Part shown: in pieces, positions 35,848-43,986 of the stretch
Position numbering within the stretch: the stretch's first letter is position 1
Layout: each line of letters begins with the position of its first letter
Source of the DNA: Sheuella sp.
GTDB lineage: Bacteria > Pseudomonadota > Gammaproteobacteria > Burkholderiales > Burkholderiaceae_B
NCBI GenBank assembly: GCA_030650995.1
Contig: JAUSCY010000072.1
Span: forward strand, 29,570-93,569
Length of the DNA: 64,000 bases
Reading direction: 5' to 3'
Made by a program: the position numbers and the translations under genes
Notes under the pieces: model-generated
What the model was told of the DNA's origin: nothing
The model's database searches: none
The model's input: only the letters and a program-made list of their open reading frames with translations

Positions 35848-36783
35848 AAAAAAAACAGCAAACCATTTTTGTGAGTCAGTCCAGTACTCAGCCTCGGAAA
35901 ATCCAGCCTCAGATAGCATTTCCATGAATGTTTCAATCTGATATTTATAACTATTCTCTGTGTGTATTGACTCACCTGATTTAAAGTGGCGCTCACCCCC
36001 TGGCCAGGTGACGACCAAATCACGACGCGCATACAGATGCATCTCAATACGAGACAATGCCTGATTGAAAAATGCATCGTGTCCCCAATCAGAAAGATTA
36101 AAGTCACTAGAAATCAGACTATTTATATGCGTCAGCATATTGCGGTTAAACGCGGCGGTAATGCCTAGCTCATCGTTATAAGCAGCGTGTAAAATCTTAT
36201 CGTCTTTGACTAAATCTACTCCAATGAGCAGTCCACCCCTTTTAGCACTCGCAGGATTCGATTGTTGTGGCGCAATAGAATTATCAGCCAACGCTTTAAA
36301 CTTTTTTAATAAACCGACGGCTTGATCAGGATCAAAGTTTCCGATCGACGAACCAGGGTAAAAACATATTTTTCTATCATTGCGCATTGCTTCAGGCAGC
36401 GTAATGGTTTGTGTCAAATCCGCACTCAGCGCACGCATATCAATATCCGGATAAGCCTTACGCATCTGTACCAGAGCGCTCTCCAGGAAGTCTCCAGAAA
36501 TATCAATTGCCAGATAATTTTTAGGTTGAACGCTTGAAAAAAGCTCTCCGGCCTTATGACAATTTCCCGCCCCTAAATCTATAAGCGTATCAACTGAGCC
36601 TAAGGCGCGAGCAATCGCTTCGCGATGAGCACTCATCACGGACTGTTCGCTACGCGTGGGGTAATACTCAGGCATCATCGTGATCAGTTCAAACAGTCGA
36701 CTTCCCACCGCATCATAAAAATACTTCGGTGAAATAAAAGCACTGTCATTTAACAGACCATCAATGATTGATTGATTATTCAT
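35836..36783 (-). CDS. egtD: L-histidine N-alpha-methyltransferase EgtD
   Basis: Uses three S-adenosylmethionine molecules to convert histidine to hercynine (histidine betaine), the imidazole scaffold of ergothioneine and selenoneine. The 315-aa protein has the family start ISPKYFYDAVGSRLFELIT, EYYPTRSEQSVM, the SAM loop IDLGAGNCHK, FYPGSSIGNF with the histidine-binding region, and GVDLVKDDKIL. The C-terminal SRIEMHLYAR and the Glu of SGESIHTENSYKY complete the substrate pocket. It is the last gene of the selenoneine operon, 18 bp after a permease gene. No separate egtB/egtC lies in the window, so its hercynine most likely goes to SenA. Confidence 0.94.
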   Translation of the reverse strand: MNNQSIIDGLLNDSAFISPKYFYDAVGSRLFELITMMPEYYPTRSEQSVMSAHREAIARALGSVDTLIDLGAGNCHKAGELFSSVQPKNYLAIDISGDFLESALVQMRKAYPDIDMRALSADLTQTITLPEAMRNDRKICFYPGSSIGNFDPDQAVGLLKKFKALADNSIAPQQSNPASAKRGGLLIGVDLVKDDKILHAAYNDELGITAAFNRNMLTHINSLISSDFNLSDWGHDAFFNQALSRIEMHLYARRDLVVTWPGGERHFKSGESIHTENSYKYQIETFMEMLSEAGFSEAEYWTDSQKWFAVFFARI

Positions 36784-36801
36784 ATTTCAATAATAAAAAG
36801 G

Positions 36802-37596
36802 TTAACCTGCGCAGTGAATTTGAATACGCCGTAATCGGGCACTCAGCGCATCAACAGCGATCACAAGTACAAACATCGCGATCAGTGCGGTAGAGGCTTG
36901 AGACTCACGCAAGAGAGACAACTCGTAATACAAAATTTGTCCTAAGCCACCTGCACCGACAAATCCCAGAATAGTGGCCATGCGAATATTCATCTCCCAT
37001 CGGTACAGGGTGTAGGACAATAACTGGGGGGCAACTGCTGGCAACGTTCCATAGAAAAATGCGGTAAAAGGCCTCGCACCACTCAGAATAAGTGCGCGCG
37101 CAGCGTCATCAGAGCGATTTTCGAGTGTTTCGGCGAACAATCGTCCCAGCACACCGATTGTGTGCAGCGCAAGTGCCAGCGTACCCGCAAAGGGCCCCAG
37201 GCCGACGAGAAGAACCATTAAAGTTGCCCAGACGAGTTCTGGTACAGCACGTAAAAAATTTAATAGTAATCTGACGCTTTGCTTTAAAAGCTGACCGAAG
37301 CGACCAGTTGCAGGTAACGCGAAAAGCAATCCAAACAGAGCAGCGAGCAAGGTCGCGACGGCTGAAATAGCAAGGGTTTCAATTGTGCCGTAGGCAACTT
37401 TGAGTAAAAAATCCGGACTCAGATCTGGCGAAAAAAAACGCGCTACAAAAGTACGCATGCTGGAAAGCGACTGCGTACTGAATAATTCAAATGGGTTGAA
37501 TTGCAGAAAACTAAAACTTGCGCAGACAGCCGCAATGCAAACTAAGGACAGGGCAAAACCTCGCCAGGGCATTGCAGGTTTAGGATATATATTCAT
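36802..37596 (-). CDS. Phosphonate-type ABC permease, first copy (putative selenium-compound importer)
   Basis: 264-aa PhnE-family inner-membrane permease with about six helices. The ABC contact loop is seen in ALILSGARPFTAFFYGTLPAVAPQLLSY, and the segment MNIRMATILGFVGAGGLGQIL is the PhnE/TupB-like EAA region. It overlaps the upstream permease gene by 4 bp. With the second permease, ATPase and binding protein it forms a complete importer embedded between selD and egtD. Family members carry phosphonate, phosphite or related oxyanions; the placement suggests a selenium oxyanion or other Se compound, as is inferred for related systems annotated as putative selenate transporters. Confidence 0.88.
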   Translation of the reverse strand: MNIYPKPAMPWRGFALSLVCIAAVCASFSFLQFNPFELFSTQSLSSMRTFVARFFSPDLSPDFLLKVAYGTIETLAISAVATLLAALFGLLFALPATGRFGQLLKQSVRLLLNFLRAVPELVWATLMVLLVGLGPFAGTLALALHTIGVLGRLFAETLENRSDDAARALILSGARPFTAFFYGTLPAVAPQLLSYTLYRWEMNIRMATILGFVGAGGLGQILYYELSLLRESQASTALIAMFVLVIAVDALSARLRRIQIHCAG

Positions 37597-38450
37597 GGAA
37601 GACCCTTGCGGATCAAGTAACTGACCAGATCAGCCACGAATACAAGGATCAGGAACACGATTACGATACTCGACACTTCGCTTGCGTTGAGCATTTTCAT
37701 TGATTGATCCATCAGTTGACCCAAGCCACCTGCACCAACAAAACCCATAATGACGGATGCGCGTATCGCACATTCCCACCGATAAACAGTATAGGATGCG
37801 AGCTCCTGTGCAGCGCCAGGCAAAAGACCATATAAAAATGCCATGGTTCGGCCGCTGCCTGACAGAAGCAGTGCTCGGCAAGCTCGCGTATCGCTTGACT
37901 CAAGGATTTCCGAGTAAACCTTACCTAGCATTCCTGAGTAGGTCAGCGCGATTGCCAGTACACCCGCGGCAGTCCCCAGCCCAAAGACGCGAACAAGCAA
38001 AAGTGCCCAGACAATTTCAGGAACGCCGCGGAGGAATAAAAGTAAAAAACGCGCACACATACGTAAAACATATCCAACACCCCGGCCCGGACCAGGACCG
38101 ATTCTGGATATAGAAAGACTGTAGGTCAATAACAAACCAAGGGGGATAGCAAGCAATATGGCCAGTGCGATTCCAGCCGTCGCCATTGCGAGCGTTTCGA
38201 TGACAGCGGTTAAAAGCAGCGTTAAAAACTCTGTGCTAGTTGCAGGTGGGAAAAACTGAGAAAGAAAATGAGCAAAAACATCCAGATTTTCAGAATCAAA
38301 TATTGCGAAAGGATCAAACTGAGCGATGATCAGCAATGGCCAGAGGATGACTATGCCTAGAATGACAGACAACAGCCTTTTACCTGCAGCGGGATCGCGG
38401 GCAGGTGCTGGGGCTAAAACAGAATGTATTGATGTATTCAAATACGCCAC
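37593..38450 (-). CDS. Phosphonate-type ABC permease, second copy
   Basis: PhnE-family permease, partner of the previous gene; their middle and C-terminal parts are clearly paralogous (CRALLLSGSGRTMAFLYGLLPGAAQELASY, IRASVIMGFVGAGGLGQLM). The ORF track starts at 38522, 71 bp inside the ATPase gene. A GTG at 38450, only 1 base after that gene's stop, is the start I prefer because it avoids the overlap; no strong ribosome binding site decides it. From this GTG the protein has about 285 residues, with the first membrane helix at RLLSVILGIVILWPLLI. Confidence 0.85.
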   Translation of the reverse strand: MAYLNTSIHSVLAPAPARDPAAGKRLLSVILGIVILWPLLIIAQFDPFAIFDSENLDVFAHFLSQFFPPATSTEFLTLLLTAVIETLAMATAGIALAILLAIPLGLLLTYSLSISRIGPGPGRGVGYVLRMCARFLLLFLRGVPEIVWALLLVRVFGLGTAAGVLAIALTYSGMLGKVYSEILESSDTRACRALLLSGSGRTMAFLYGLLPGAAQELASYTVYRWECAIRASVIMGFVGAGGLGQLMDQSMKMLNASEVSSIVIVFLILVFVADLVSYLIRKGLP

Positions 38451-38451
38451 G

Positions 38452-39255
38452 CTATGGTTCGCAAGGCTCAGTATCTGCGAGTGTGATGCCTTGCAAGGGA
38501 ATCGCTCCAGATTCTGCGTCATAGAGGTCGTTTAACATCGCGCGGGTCACTTGCAAAACAGGTAAATCAAATGCAATACGTCCAGACTTGATACCAATAA
38601 TGCGCTCAAACCATTTCAGAGCGATATCCACCGCGTGCAAACTCGCAACAAACGTCACACCACCCTGCGAGGCCGTGGCGTGAAGTTTCGAAATCGTGAT
38701 CTCAGACAGTGTTGGATCCATCGCTGACACAGGCTCATCAGCCAGTATCAGCGATGGAGACTGATACAAAATCCTTGCGACGCCGACTCGCTGTAGCTGC
38801 CCGCCTGAAAGTACATCACAACGCTCAAAAATTTTATCTGCGATCTCGAGTTGCTGCAGCACATGAAACACACCCGGAATATCCTGAGGATAAATCAAGG
38901 ACAGTAAAGCACGCGCCTGAGACCACTGCCCGAGTTTTCCAGCAAGTACCGCCGTGATGACACGCTGTTTGGCAGGAAGTGGCGGCTGCTGATGAATCAT
39001 TCCAATCTGCGTGCGCAAACGACGCAATGCAGACTTATTTAATTGCCAGACATCCTGACCAAGCAAACTGATTGCGCCGGCGCTTGGCCGCACAGAGGTC
39101 GCTAATAAATTAAGTAAAGAAGTCTTTCCCGCACCAGATGAGCCGATCACGGCGATTTTTTCACCACTGCGCGCATGCAATGAAATGTCTCGCAAAGCAC
39201 TGTGGCCATTCGGATGAATAAGCGAGACATTATTTAATTCAAATGCAGGTTTCAC
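38452..39255 (-). CDS. Phosphonate-type ABC ATPase (PhnC-like)
   Basis: 267-aa nucleotide-binding subunit. Walker A GSSGAGKTSLLN, Q-loop near IGMIHQQPPLP, signature LSGGQLQRVGVARIL, Walker B LILADEPVSAMDP and the switch His in FVASLHAVDIAL fit the PhnC group. The start ATG overlaps the binding-protein stop by 4 bp (ATGA). The protein couples ATP use to import through the two downstream permeases. Confidence 0.92.
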   Translation of the reverse strand: MKPAFELNNVSLIHPNGHSALRDISLHARSGEKIAVIGSSGAGKTSLLNLLATSVRPSAGAISLLGQDVWQLNKSALRRLRTQIGMIHQQPPLPAKQRVITAVLAGKLGQWSQARALLSLIYPQDIPGVFHVLQQLEIADKIFERCDVLSGGQLQRVGVARILYQSPSLILADEPVSAMDPTLSEITISKLHATASQGGVTFVASLHAVDIALKWFERIIGIKSGRIAFDLPVLQVTRAMLNDLYDAESGAIPLQGITLADTEPCEP

Positions 39256-40142
39256 TTAATTAACCCAGCCGAACGGGCCGCTTGTTCGATACCGTCGTAA
39301 TTCGATGCTTTTGTTGGAATGAATTTCGATGCGCGCTGCAAATCCATCAACTCTTTCTGACCCGCGTCCGACGCGTCAAGCTTTAGAAATGCGGCAGCAA
39401 TTTTTTTAATCAGCTCAGGATCGAGATTGCCACGGACTGTCCAGTTGTAATCAAAGTAGGGAGGCGTGGTCTCAAGCACTCTTACTTTTTTTGCATTTTC
39501 ATTGCCTGTCTCAATTAGCTTATCCCAGACTGATGCGTTTAGTACGCCAGCCTGTGCCTTGCCACCGGCAACAAACGCGACCGTTGCGTCGTGCGCACCA
39601 GAAAAGGCGATATTTTTAAAGTCTTTGTCTGGATTGATTCCGGCTTGAATCAAAAAATAACGTGGCATCAAATGACCCGAAGTCGATGAAGGTGAGCCAA
39701 AAACAAAATTCTTACCCTTCAAATCGGCCAGAGTTTTAATGGGGCTATCTATCGGTACGATAAACCGGCTTGTAAATACCTCATCTTCCTTACGCTGAAC
39801 AATTGGGATAGCTGTTCCATTTGTGCGGATTTTGGCCTGTACAAACGTAAAGCCCCCCAACCAAGCCATATCGATCTTGTCTGTTGCAAGCGACTCAACG
39901 ACCGCGGCATAGTCTGTGACGGGAATAAACTGCACACGCATCCCTGTCTCTTTGGCGAGGTAGTCACCGAGAGGTTTAAATTTACGCTGCAACTCAGTTG
40001 GAGACTCATCAGGAATCGCCGAAACTCTCAACACGGGTTGCGCCTGCGTGGCCACAACAGGCACGCCTGCAAACAAAAAGGCAGACATCGCGAAAAGACA
40101 ACGTGAGAGATATCTATTCAGTACTTTGGATGAGGTGAACAT
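39252..40142 (-). CDS. PhnD-like periplasmic binding protein, putative selenium-compound receptor
   Basis: 296 aa with signal peptide (RYLSRCLFAMSAFLFAGVPV, cut near TQAQ). PhnD-type motifs: VSAIPDESPTELQRKFKPLG, DYAAVVESLATDKIDMAWLGGFTFVQA, GKNFVFGSPSSTSGHLMPRYFL and AFSGAHDATVAFVAGGKAQAGVLN. The second motif resembles oxyanion-binding loops. Related proteins next to selenium genes are annotated as putative selenate ABC transporter binding proteins; the ligand has not, to my knowledge, been proved for this one. It lies 50 bp after selD in the same operon. Confidence 0.87.
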   Translation of the reverse strand: MFTSSKVLNRYLSRCLFAMSAFLFAGVPVVATQAQPVLRVSAIPDESPTELQRKFKPLGDYLAKETGMRVQFIPVTDYAAVVESLATDKIDMAWLGGFTFVQAKIRTNGTAIPIVQRKEDEVFTSRFIVPIDSPIKTLADLKGKNFVFGSPSSTSGHLMPRYFLIQAGINPDKDFKNIAFSGAHDATVAFVAGGKAQAGVLNASVWDKLIETGNENAKKVRVLETTPPYFDYNWTVRGNLDPELIKKIAAAFLKLDASDAGQKELMDLQRASKFIPTKASNYDGIEQAARSAGLIK

Positions 40143-40192
40143 AGTTGATCTCTATCAAATGGGTATCAAAGTTAAAAGAAAATTAAAGTGAG

Positions 40193-41239
40193 TTATGCGC
40201 GAACAACTACGCCACTGCCCTGCACAACCTGACCAATCTTGCGGGCATCTTCAAAACCATGCTGTTTGAATAATGCGAGGACAGCCTGCTCGCTCGCCGG
40301 ATCGCAGGCGAGTAATAATCCACCACTCGTCTGCGGGTCAGTCAGAAGATTTTTTTGCCAGTCTTCAATACTTGCGTCCAGCTGAACTTCCGCACCAAAT
40401 CCAGCCCAGTTTCGCGCTGAAGCACCGGTCACAATATTCTGTTTTGCAAAATCAACGGCCTGTTCAATGACCGGAATGTCTTTCCAGTTCAACTGCCCCT
40501 GCACCTTGGCACCACGGCACATTTCAAGCAGATGACCAGTCAGTCCAAAGCCTGTTACATCTGTCAAAGCATGCACGCCAGGCATATCAGCCAGTGCCAC
40601 ACCAGGTGTATTGAGCTTGGTTGTATAGCGAATCATCGCCGCATAACCGGCATCATCGAGTTTTTCCTGCTTGAGTGCCGCACTCAATACACCGACTCCA
40701 AGAGGTTTGCCCAAAATCAGGCTGTCACCGACACGTGCACCGCTGTTTCGTTTGAGCTTATCAGGATGAACGATCCCCAACACAACGAGTCCATAGATCG
40801 GTTCAACCGTATCGATCGAGTGACCCCCGGCAATTGGTATTCCTGCTTCAGCGCAAACAGCCTCACCGCCAGCGGTAATTTTTTGAATCACTTCAACAGG
40901 TAATACATTGATCGGCATACCAAGCAGGGCCAACGCAAAAATCGGCTGTCCACCCATCGCATAAATATCAGAAATAGCATTGGTAGCAGCGATACGCCCA
41001 AAATCGTAGGGATTATCAACAATCGGTGTAAAAAAATCGGTCGTGGCGATGATTGCCTGATTGGGATTCAACAGATAAACAGCAGCGTCCTCATTATTTT
41101 CACTGCCTGCCAACAATGCAGCAGGCAGATTTCTGATTGGTGATGCTTTCAGAATATCGCTTAGTACACCAGGTGCAATCTTGCAGCCACACCCGCCGCC
41201 ATGGGCCAGTGAAGTCAGTCGAATTTCCGGTTTGTTCAT
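40193..41239 (-). CDS. selD: Selenophosphate synthetase SelD (SenC role in selenoneine synthesis)
   Basis: Makes selenophosphate from selenide and ATP. The second ATG (41239) is the better start: AAAGGA lies 8 bases before it and the catalytic residues then fall at Cys17 and Lys20 (AHGGGCGCKIAP), as in E. coli SelD. Cys, not selenocysteine, is used. The length, 348 aa, equals the usual 347. Further motifs: ATTDFFTPIVDNPYDFGRIAA, NAISDIYAMGGQPIFAL, IAGGHSIDTVEP, LTDVTGFGLTGHL and TDPQTSGGLLLA. In selenoneine clusters this SelD homologue is called SenC. It may also feed tRNA selenation or Sec synthesis, but no selA/selB/selU is in the window. Confidence 0.95.
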   Translation of the reverse strand: MNKPEIRLTSLAHGGGCGCKIAPGVLSDILKASPIRNLPAALLAGSENNEDAAVYLLNPNQAIIATTDFFTPIVDNPYDFGRIAATNAISDIYAMGGQPIFALALLGMPINVLPVEVIQKITAGGEAVCAEAGIPIAGGHSIDTVEPIYGLVVLGIVHPDKLKRNSGARVGDSLILGKPLGVGVLSAALKQEKLDDAGYAAMIRYTTKLNTPGVALADMPGVHALTDVTGFGLTGHLLEMCRGAKVQGQLNWKDIPVIEQAVDFAKQNIVTGASARNWAGFGAEVQLDASIEDWQKNLLTDPQTSGGLLLACDPASEQAVLALFKQHGFEDARKIGQVVQGSGVVVRA

Positions 41240-41276
41240 GTTTGTCATCCTTTAAATAGTGAAAGACTTGCTTGCT

Positions 41277-42431
41277 TCACATGGCGCAGGTTCTAAACCC
41301 ACAAAAAATATCAGATCGGTGTTTTTGATAAAAATTTCTATAACCCGGGCGTTTCATTCTGTCTGGCGTGATCCAGCTTGCACCACGCAGCACCTGGTGA
41401 TGCCCATCCATCCAGGGTTCTGAATAATCATGGTAAGGATCAGAGGAAAATCCTACGAAAGGACTAAACACTGACGAGGTCCACTCCCAGGTAAAAGAAT
41501 GGGCAACCTGACCTGAATGAAAAGCGGAGCTCTCGCCTAAGCATTGCCACTCTGCCTCGGTGGGCAATCTTCTGCCCTTCCACGCACAATACGCTTGAGC
41601 AAGATCATAGCTGAGATGAACCGCTATCGCTTGAGGAGAAAGCTTGCGCCATTGAGTGAAGCGACGCTCAAACCACTCACCCGATCTGAACTCCCAGTAT
41701 TCAGGTTTTAGGTCAGCACCTGCCTGGCTAAGAAAATCAATGATTTCCTGATTTGTCACGAGCGATGGTGAAATCGCAAAGGGTTCAAGTGCAACGGTGT
41801 GCGACCACTTTTCATTATCAAAGAAAAATCCTTGACCTGGCTGAGCCCCCATTTGAAAGGATCGTGCATCAAACTCGATATCACCTCGGCTGGATAACAA
41901 GGTATTTAAGGTTTCGATTTCAAGTTTCTTTTCTTCAAATCGCTTTTGAAGATGTTCAGGTAATGGATACCCAAGACTTTGTCGCGTGTAAGCGAATGCC
42001 TCGTTGTGCATGTCCTGATGAAAAATCGCAAGCTGAACAAAATAAGCGGTTTGCAGATCAATAGAATTCACAAGCAGTGATTGTGTTTGATTGAATATGC
42101 CGACCAGATAACTCCTGGTCTGCGTGACATTGGGTAATTCAAGTTGCCATCTGGTGTCATGGGCGATATTCGATGAGTTATAAAAATGATCTGAACCCTT
42201 GAGGAAAGAGGGGTTATCGCTGAGCCCCTTTCTATGAATCCATAACTCGCTGAACCAGGCTACGTGGCCAAACTCCCAGAGAGGAAGATTGACCTTTTCA
42301 CTTTGACGGATATCTAGCATCTCACTGGATAAATCATCAAGCAACGACAAGGTCAACTCTTGAGACTCAGATAACCAACACGCCATTTGGTGCGCGCTCG
42401 GTGGCGGTGCGTAATCATTAAAGTCAGTCAT
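41277..42431 (-). CDS. senA: Selenoneine synthase SenA (EgtB-like iron oxygenase)
   Basis: 384-aa non-heme iron enzyme that joins hercynine with a selenosugar oxidatively, the last carbon-selenium bond-forming step. Residues 1-150 are a DinB-like four-helix domain with His56 in WEFGHVAWFSELW and the HxxxH pair His138/His142 in FHQDMHNEAF, the expected three-His iron site. From about 190 a formylglycine-generating-enzyme (C-type lectin) domain follows: SFQMGAQPGQ, RLPTEAEWQ, TWEWTSSVFSPF, VLRGASW and FCGFR. SenA and EgtB share this layout; assignment as SenA rests on the adjacent selD and the nearby senB. Separated from the transporter gene by 7 bp and from selD by 37 bp. Confidence 0.9.
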   Translation of the reverse strand: MTDFNDYAPPPSAHQMACWLSESQELTLSLLDDLSSEMLDIRQSEKVNLPLWEFGHVAWFSELWIHRKGLSDNPSFLKGSDHFYNSSNIAHDTRWQLELPNVTQTRSYLVGIFNQTQSLLVNSIDLQTAYFVQLAIFHQDMHNEAFAYTRQSLGYPLPEHLQKRFEEKKLEIETLNTLLSSRGDIEFDARSFQMGAQPGQGFFFDNEKWSHTVALEPFAISPSLVTNQEIIDFLSQAGADLKPEYWEFRSGEWFERRFTQWRKLSPQAIAVHLSYDLAQAYCAWKGRRLPTEAEWQCLGESSAFHSGQVAHSFTWEWTSSVFSPFVGFSSDPYHDYSEPWMDGHHQVLRGASWITPDRMKRPGYRNFYQKHRSDIFCGFRTCAM

Positions 42432-42438
42432 TCACTTT

Positions 42439-43986
42439 TCAACTTGATACGGCATGACGATCGGCTCGCAGTTTGAGCCCGCGAGGCACTAGCCAGACCT
42501 CGGAAAATTCAAACAAGGCATGGACTGCGAGCGCTAACCCCGCAGCAGGAATCGCACCAGCCAGCAACATCAGATGATCGTTGAGTGCAAGACCCTGAGC
42601 GATTCTTTCGCCAAATCCACCTGCACCGATGAACGCAGCAATGGTGGCCGTTCCAACATTGATCACTGCGGAAGTTTTAATGCCTGACAAGATACTGCGC
42701 ATCGATAGTGGCATCTCAATCGTAAACAAGCGGTAAAAACGACCTAATCCGAGCATTTTTGAGCACTCTTGAATATCGGCGGGTATATCACTGAGACCTG
42801 AATAGGTATTGCGGACAATTGGAAGCAATCCATACAACACTAAAGCACATATCGCAGGGACGGTACCAATTTTTCCTAGTAACGGAATAAACAAGGCGAA
42901 CAGCGCGAGTGAGGGGATCGTGTGAATCACACTCACTGTGCCGAGTACAAACTGCCGCACAGCCGGTAATTCAAAACTCAACACACCCAGCGGCACACCA
43001 AGCAGGATTGAAAAGATAAGAGAAACAAAAACCAGTCGCGTGTGCTCACCAAGCAAGCGCCAGAAATCATTAGCAAAAAGAGTATTCAGAAAATTACGGG
43101 AACTCTGGGGCGTGTTCTCCCCAGCTAAAAATGTGCGTGCAATCTGCAGGAAACCTATTTTGTCTTGCTCGGCCTGACTATTCATATCGATCATCACCGA
43201 TTCTGAAATCGTATCTTTCAGTTTTTCCAGAGACACCCATGTTTTTGGCAGGCGCACCGGCAAATCGGACCGGTGTAACAGCACGGCCTCATAAGCAGGA
43301 AAATAGTGGCGGTCATCCTCAAGAATCAGTAAAGGATAGCGTTTGAGCATCGCGTCTGTAGTGTAGGCATCGATCACATCAATTTGCTTTGCCTCCAGCG
43401 CACCATAAATCAGGCCATGATCAATGCCTCGTGGGGTTTGTTGAGGTAAGTCATAACGTGCTTTTAAGCCAGCCCATCCGTCCTGACGTCCAATGAACTC
43501 CTGGGTCAGGCCCATTCTCAACTGCGGATGTTTGGTTAAATCTGAAATTGAACGGATATTTAACTGCTCAGCAAGATCTCTGCGCATAGCTAGAGCATAG
43601 GTATTATTGAATCCTAGCGGCACGCCTGCAGAAAGACCGAGTGGCGCCAATAACTGATTCATTTCTCGCAGATCAAGGTCTTTCGGACTTTGAAGGATTT
43701 CGCGCGCAATCGTACCGGTGTACTCGGGATAAATATCGATTTCACCTGCTTTGAGTGCCGCGACTAATATCCCGGTATTACCCAGCCCAGAGCGCAATAT
43801 CACTTGCGCCTCATGTGCACCCTTCGCTGTCAGGGCAATCACTTCACCTAAAATATATGACTCAGTAAAACGTTTTGAGCCGATGGTCAGCGTCTTGTTC
43901 GTATCCGCCAGAACAGGCTGAATGATGACCAAAAACCCAACAATGAGACACACGCATAAAGCCGAACATTTCAACAGCCATTTCAT
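42439..43986 (-). CDS. Fused binding-protein/permease of an OpuC/EgtU-like ABC importer
   Basis: 515 aa from the ATG at 43986, which overlaps the ATPase stop by 4 bp (ATGA). It begins with a signal-anchor-like segment (MKWLLKCSALCVCLIVGFLV), then a type II osmoprotectant-binding domain (about 28-285: LTIGSKRFTESYILGEV, LGNTGILVAALKAGEIDIYPEYTG, IYGALEAKQIDVIDAYTTDA) and a C-terminal permease domain (about 305-505; INVGTATIAAFIGAGGFGERI). The EgtU ergothioneine importer of Gram-positives has the opposite order, permease first. Betaines are the known ligands of the superfamily, and hercynine, ergothioneine and selenoneine are all betaines. Encoded 7 bp before senA, import of one of these is a good hypothesis. 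Confidence 0.85.
   Translation of the reverse strand: MKWLLKCSALCVCLIVGFLVIIQPVLADTNKTLTIGSKRFTESYILGEVIALTAKGAHEAQVILRSGLGNTGILVAALKAGEIDIYPEYTGTIAREILQSPKDLDLREMNQLLAPLGLSAGVPLGFNNTYALAMRRDLAEQLNIRSISDLTKHPQLRMGLTQEFIGRQDGWAGLKARYDLPQQTPRGIDHGLIYGALEAKQIDVIDAYTTDAMLKRYPLLILEDDRHYFPAYEAVLLHRSDLPVRLPKTWVSLEKLKDTISESVMIDMNSQAEQDKIGFLQIARTFLAGENTPQSSRNFLNTLFANDFWRLLGEHTRLVFVSLIFSILLGVPLGVLSFELPAVRQFVLGTVSVIHTIPSLALFALFIPLLGKIGTVPAICALVLYGLLPIVRNTYSGLSDIPADIQECSKMLGLGRFYRLFTIEMPLSMRSILSGIKTSAVINVGTATIAAFIGAGGFGERIAQGLALNDHLMLLAGAIPAAGLALAVHALFEFSEVWLVPRGLKLRADRHAVSS

Noticed and set aside
40532-40903. 123-aa plus-strand ORF inside selD
   Set aside because: Antisense to selD, no start signal or recognisable domain.
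40193-41239. In-frame UGA (selenocysteine) in selD
   Set aside because: The catalytic position is Cys (GGGCGCK); no UGA is involved.
41277-42431. Reading the SenA gene as EgtB (ergothioneine synthase)
   Set aside because: The fold is the same, but adjacent selD and nearby senB and the absence of egtC/egtE favour SenA; a phylogeny would settle it.
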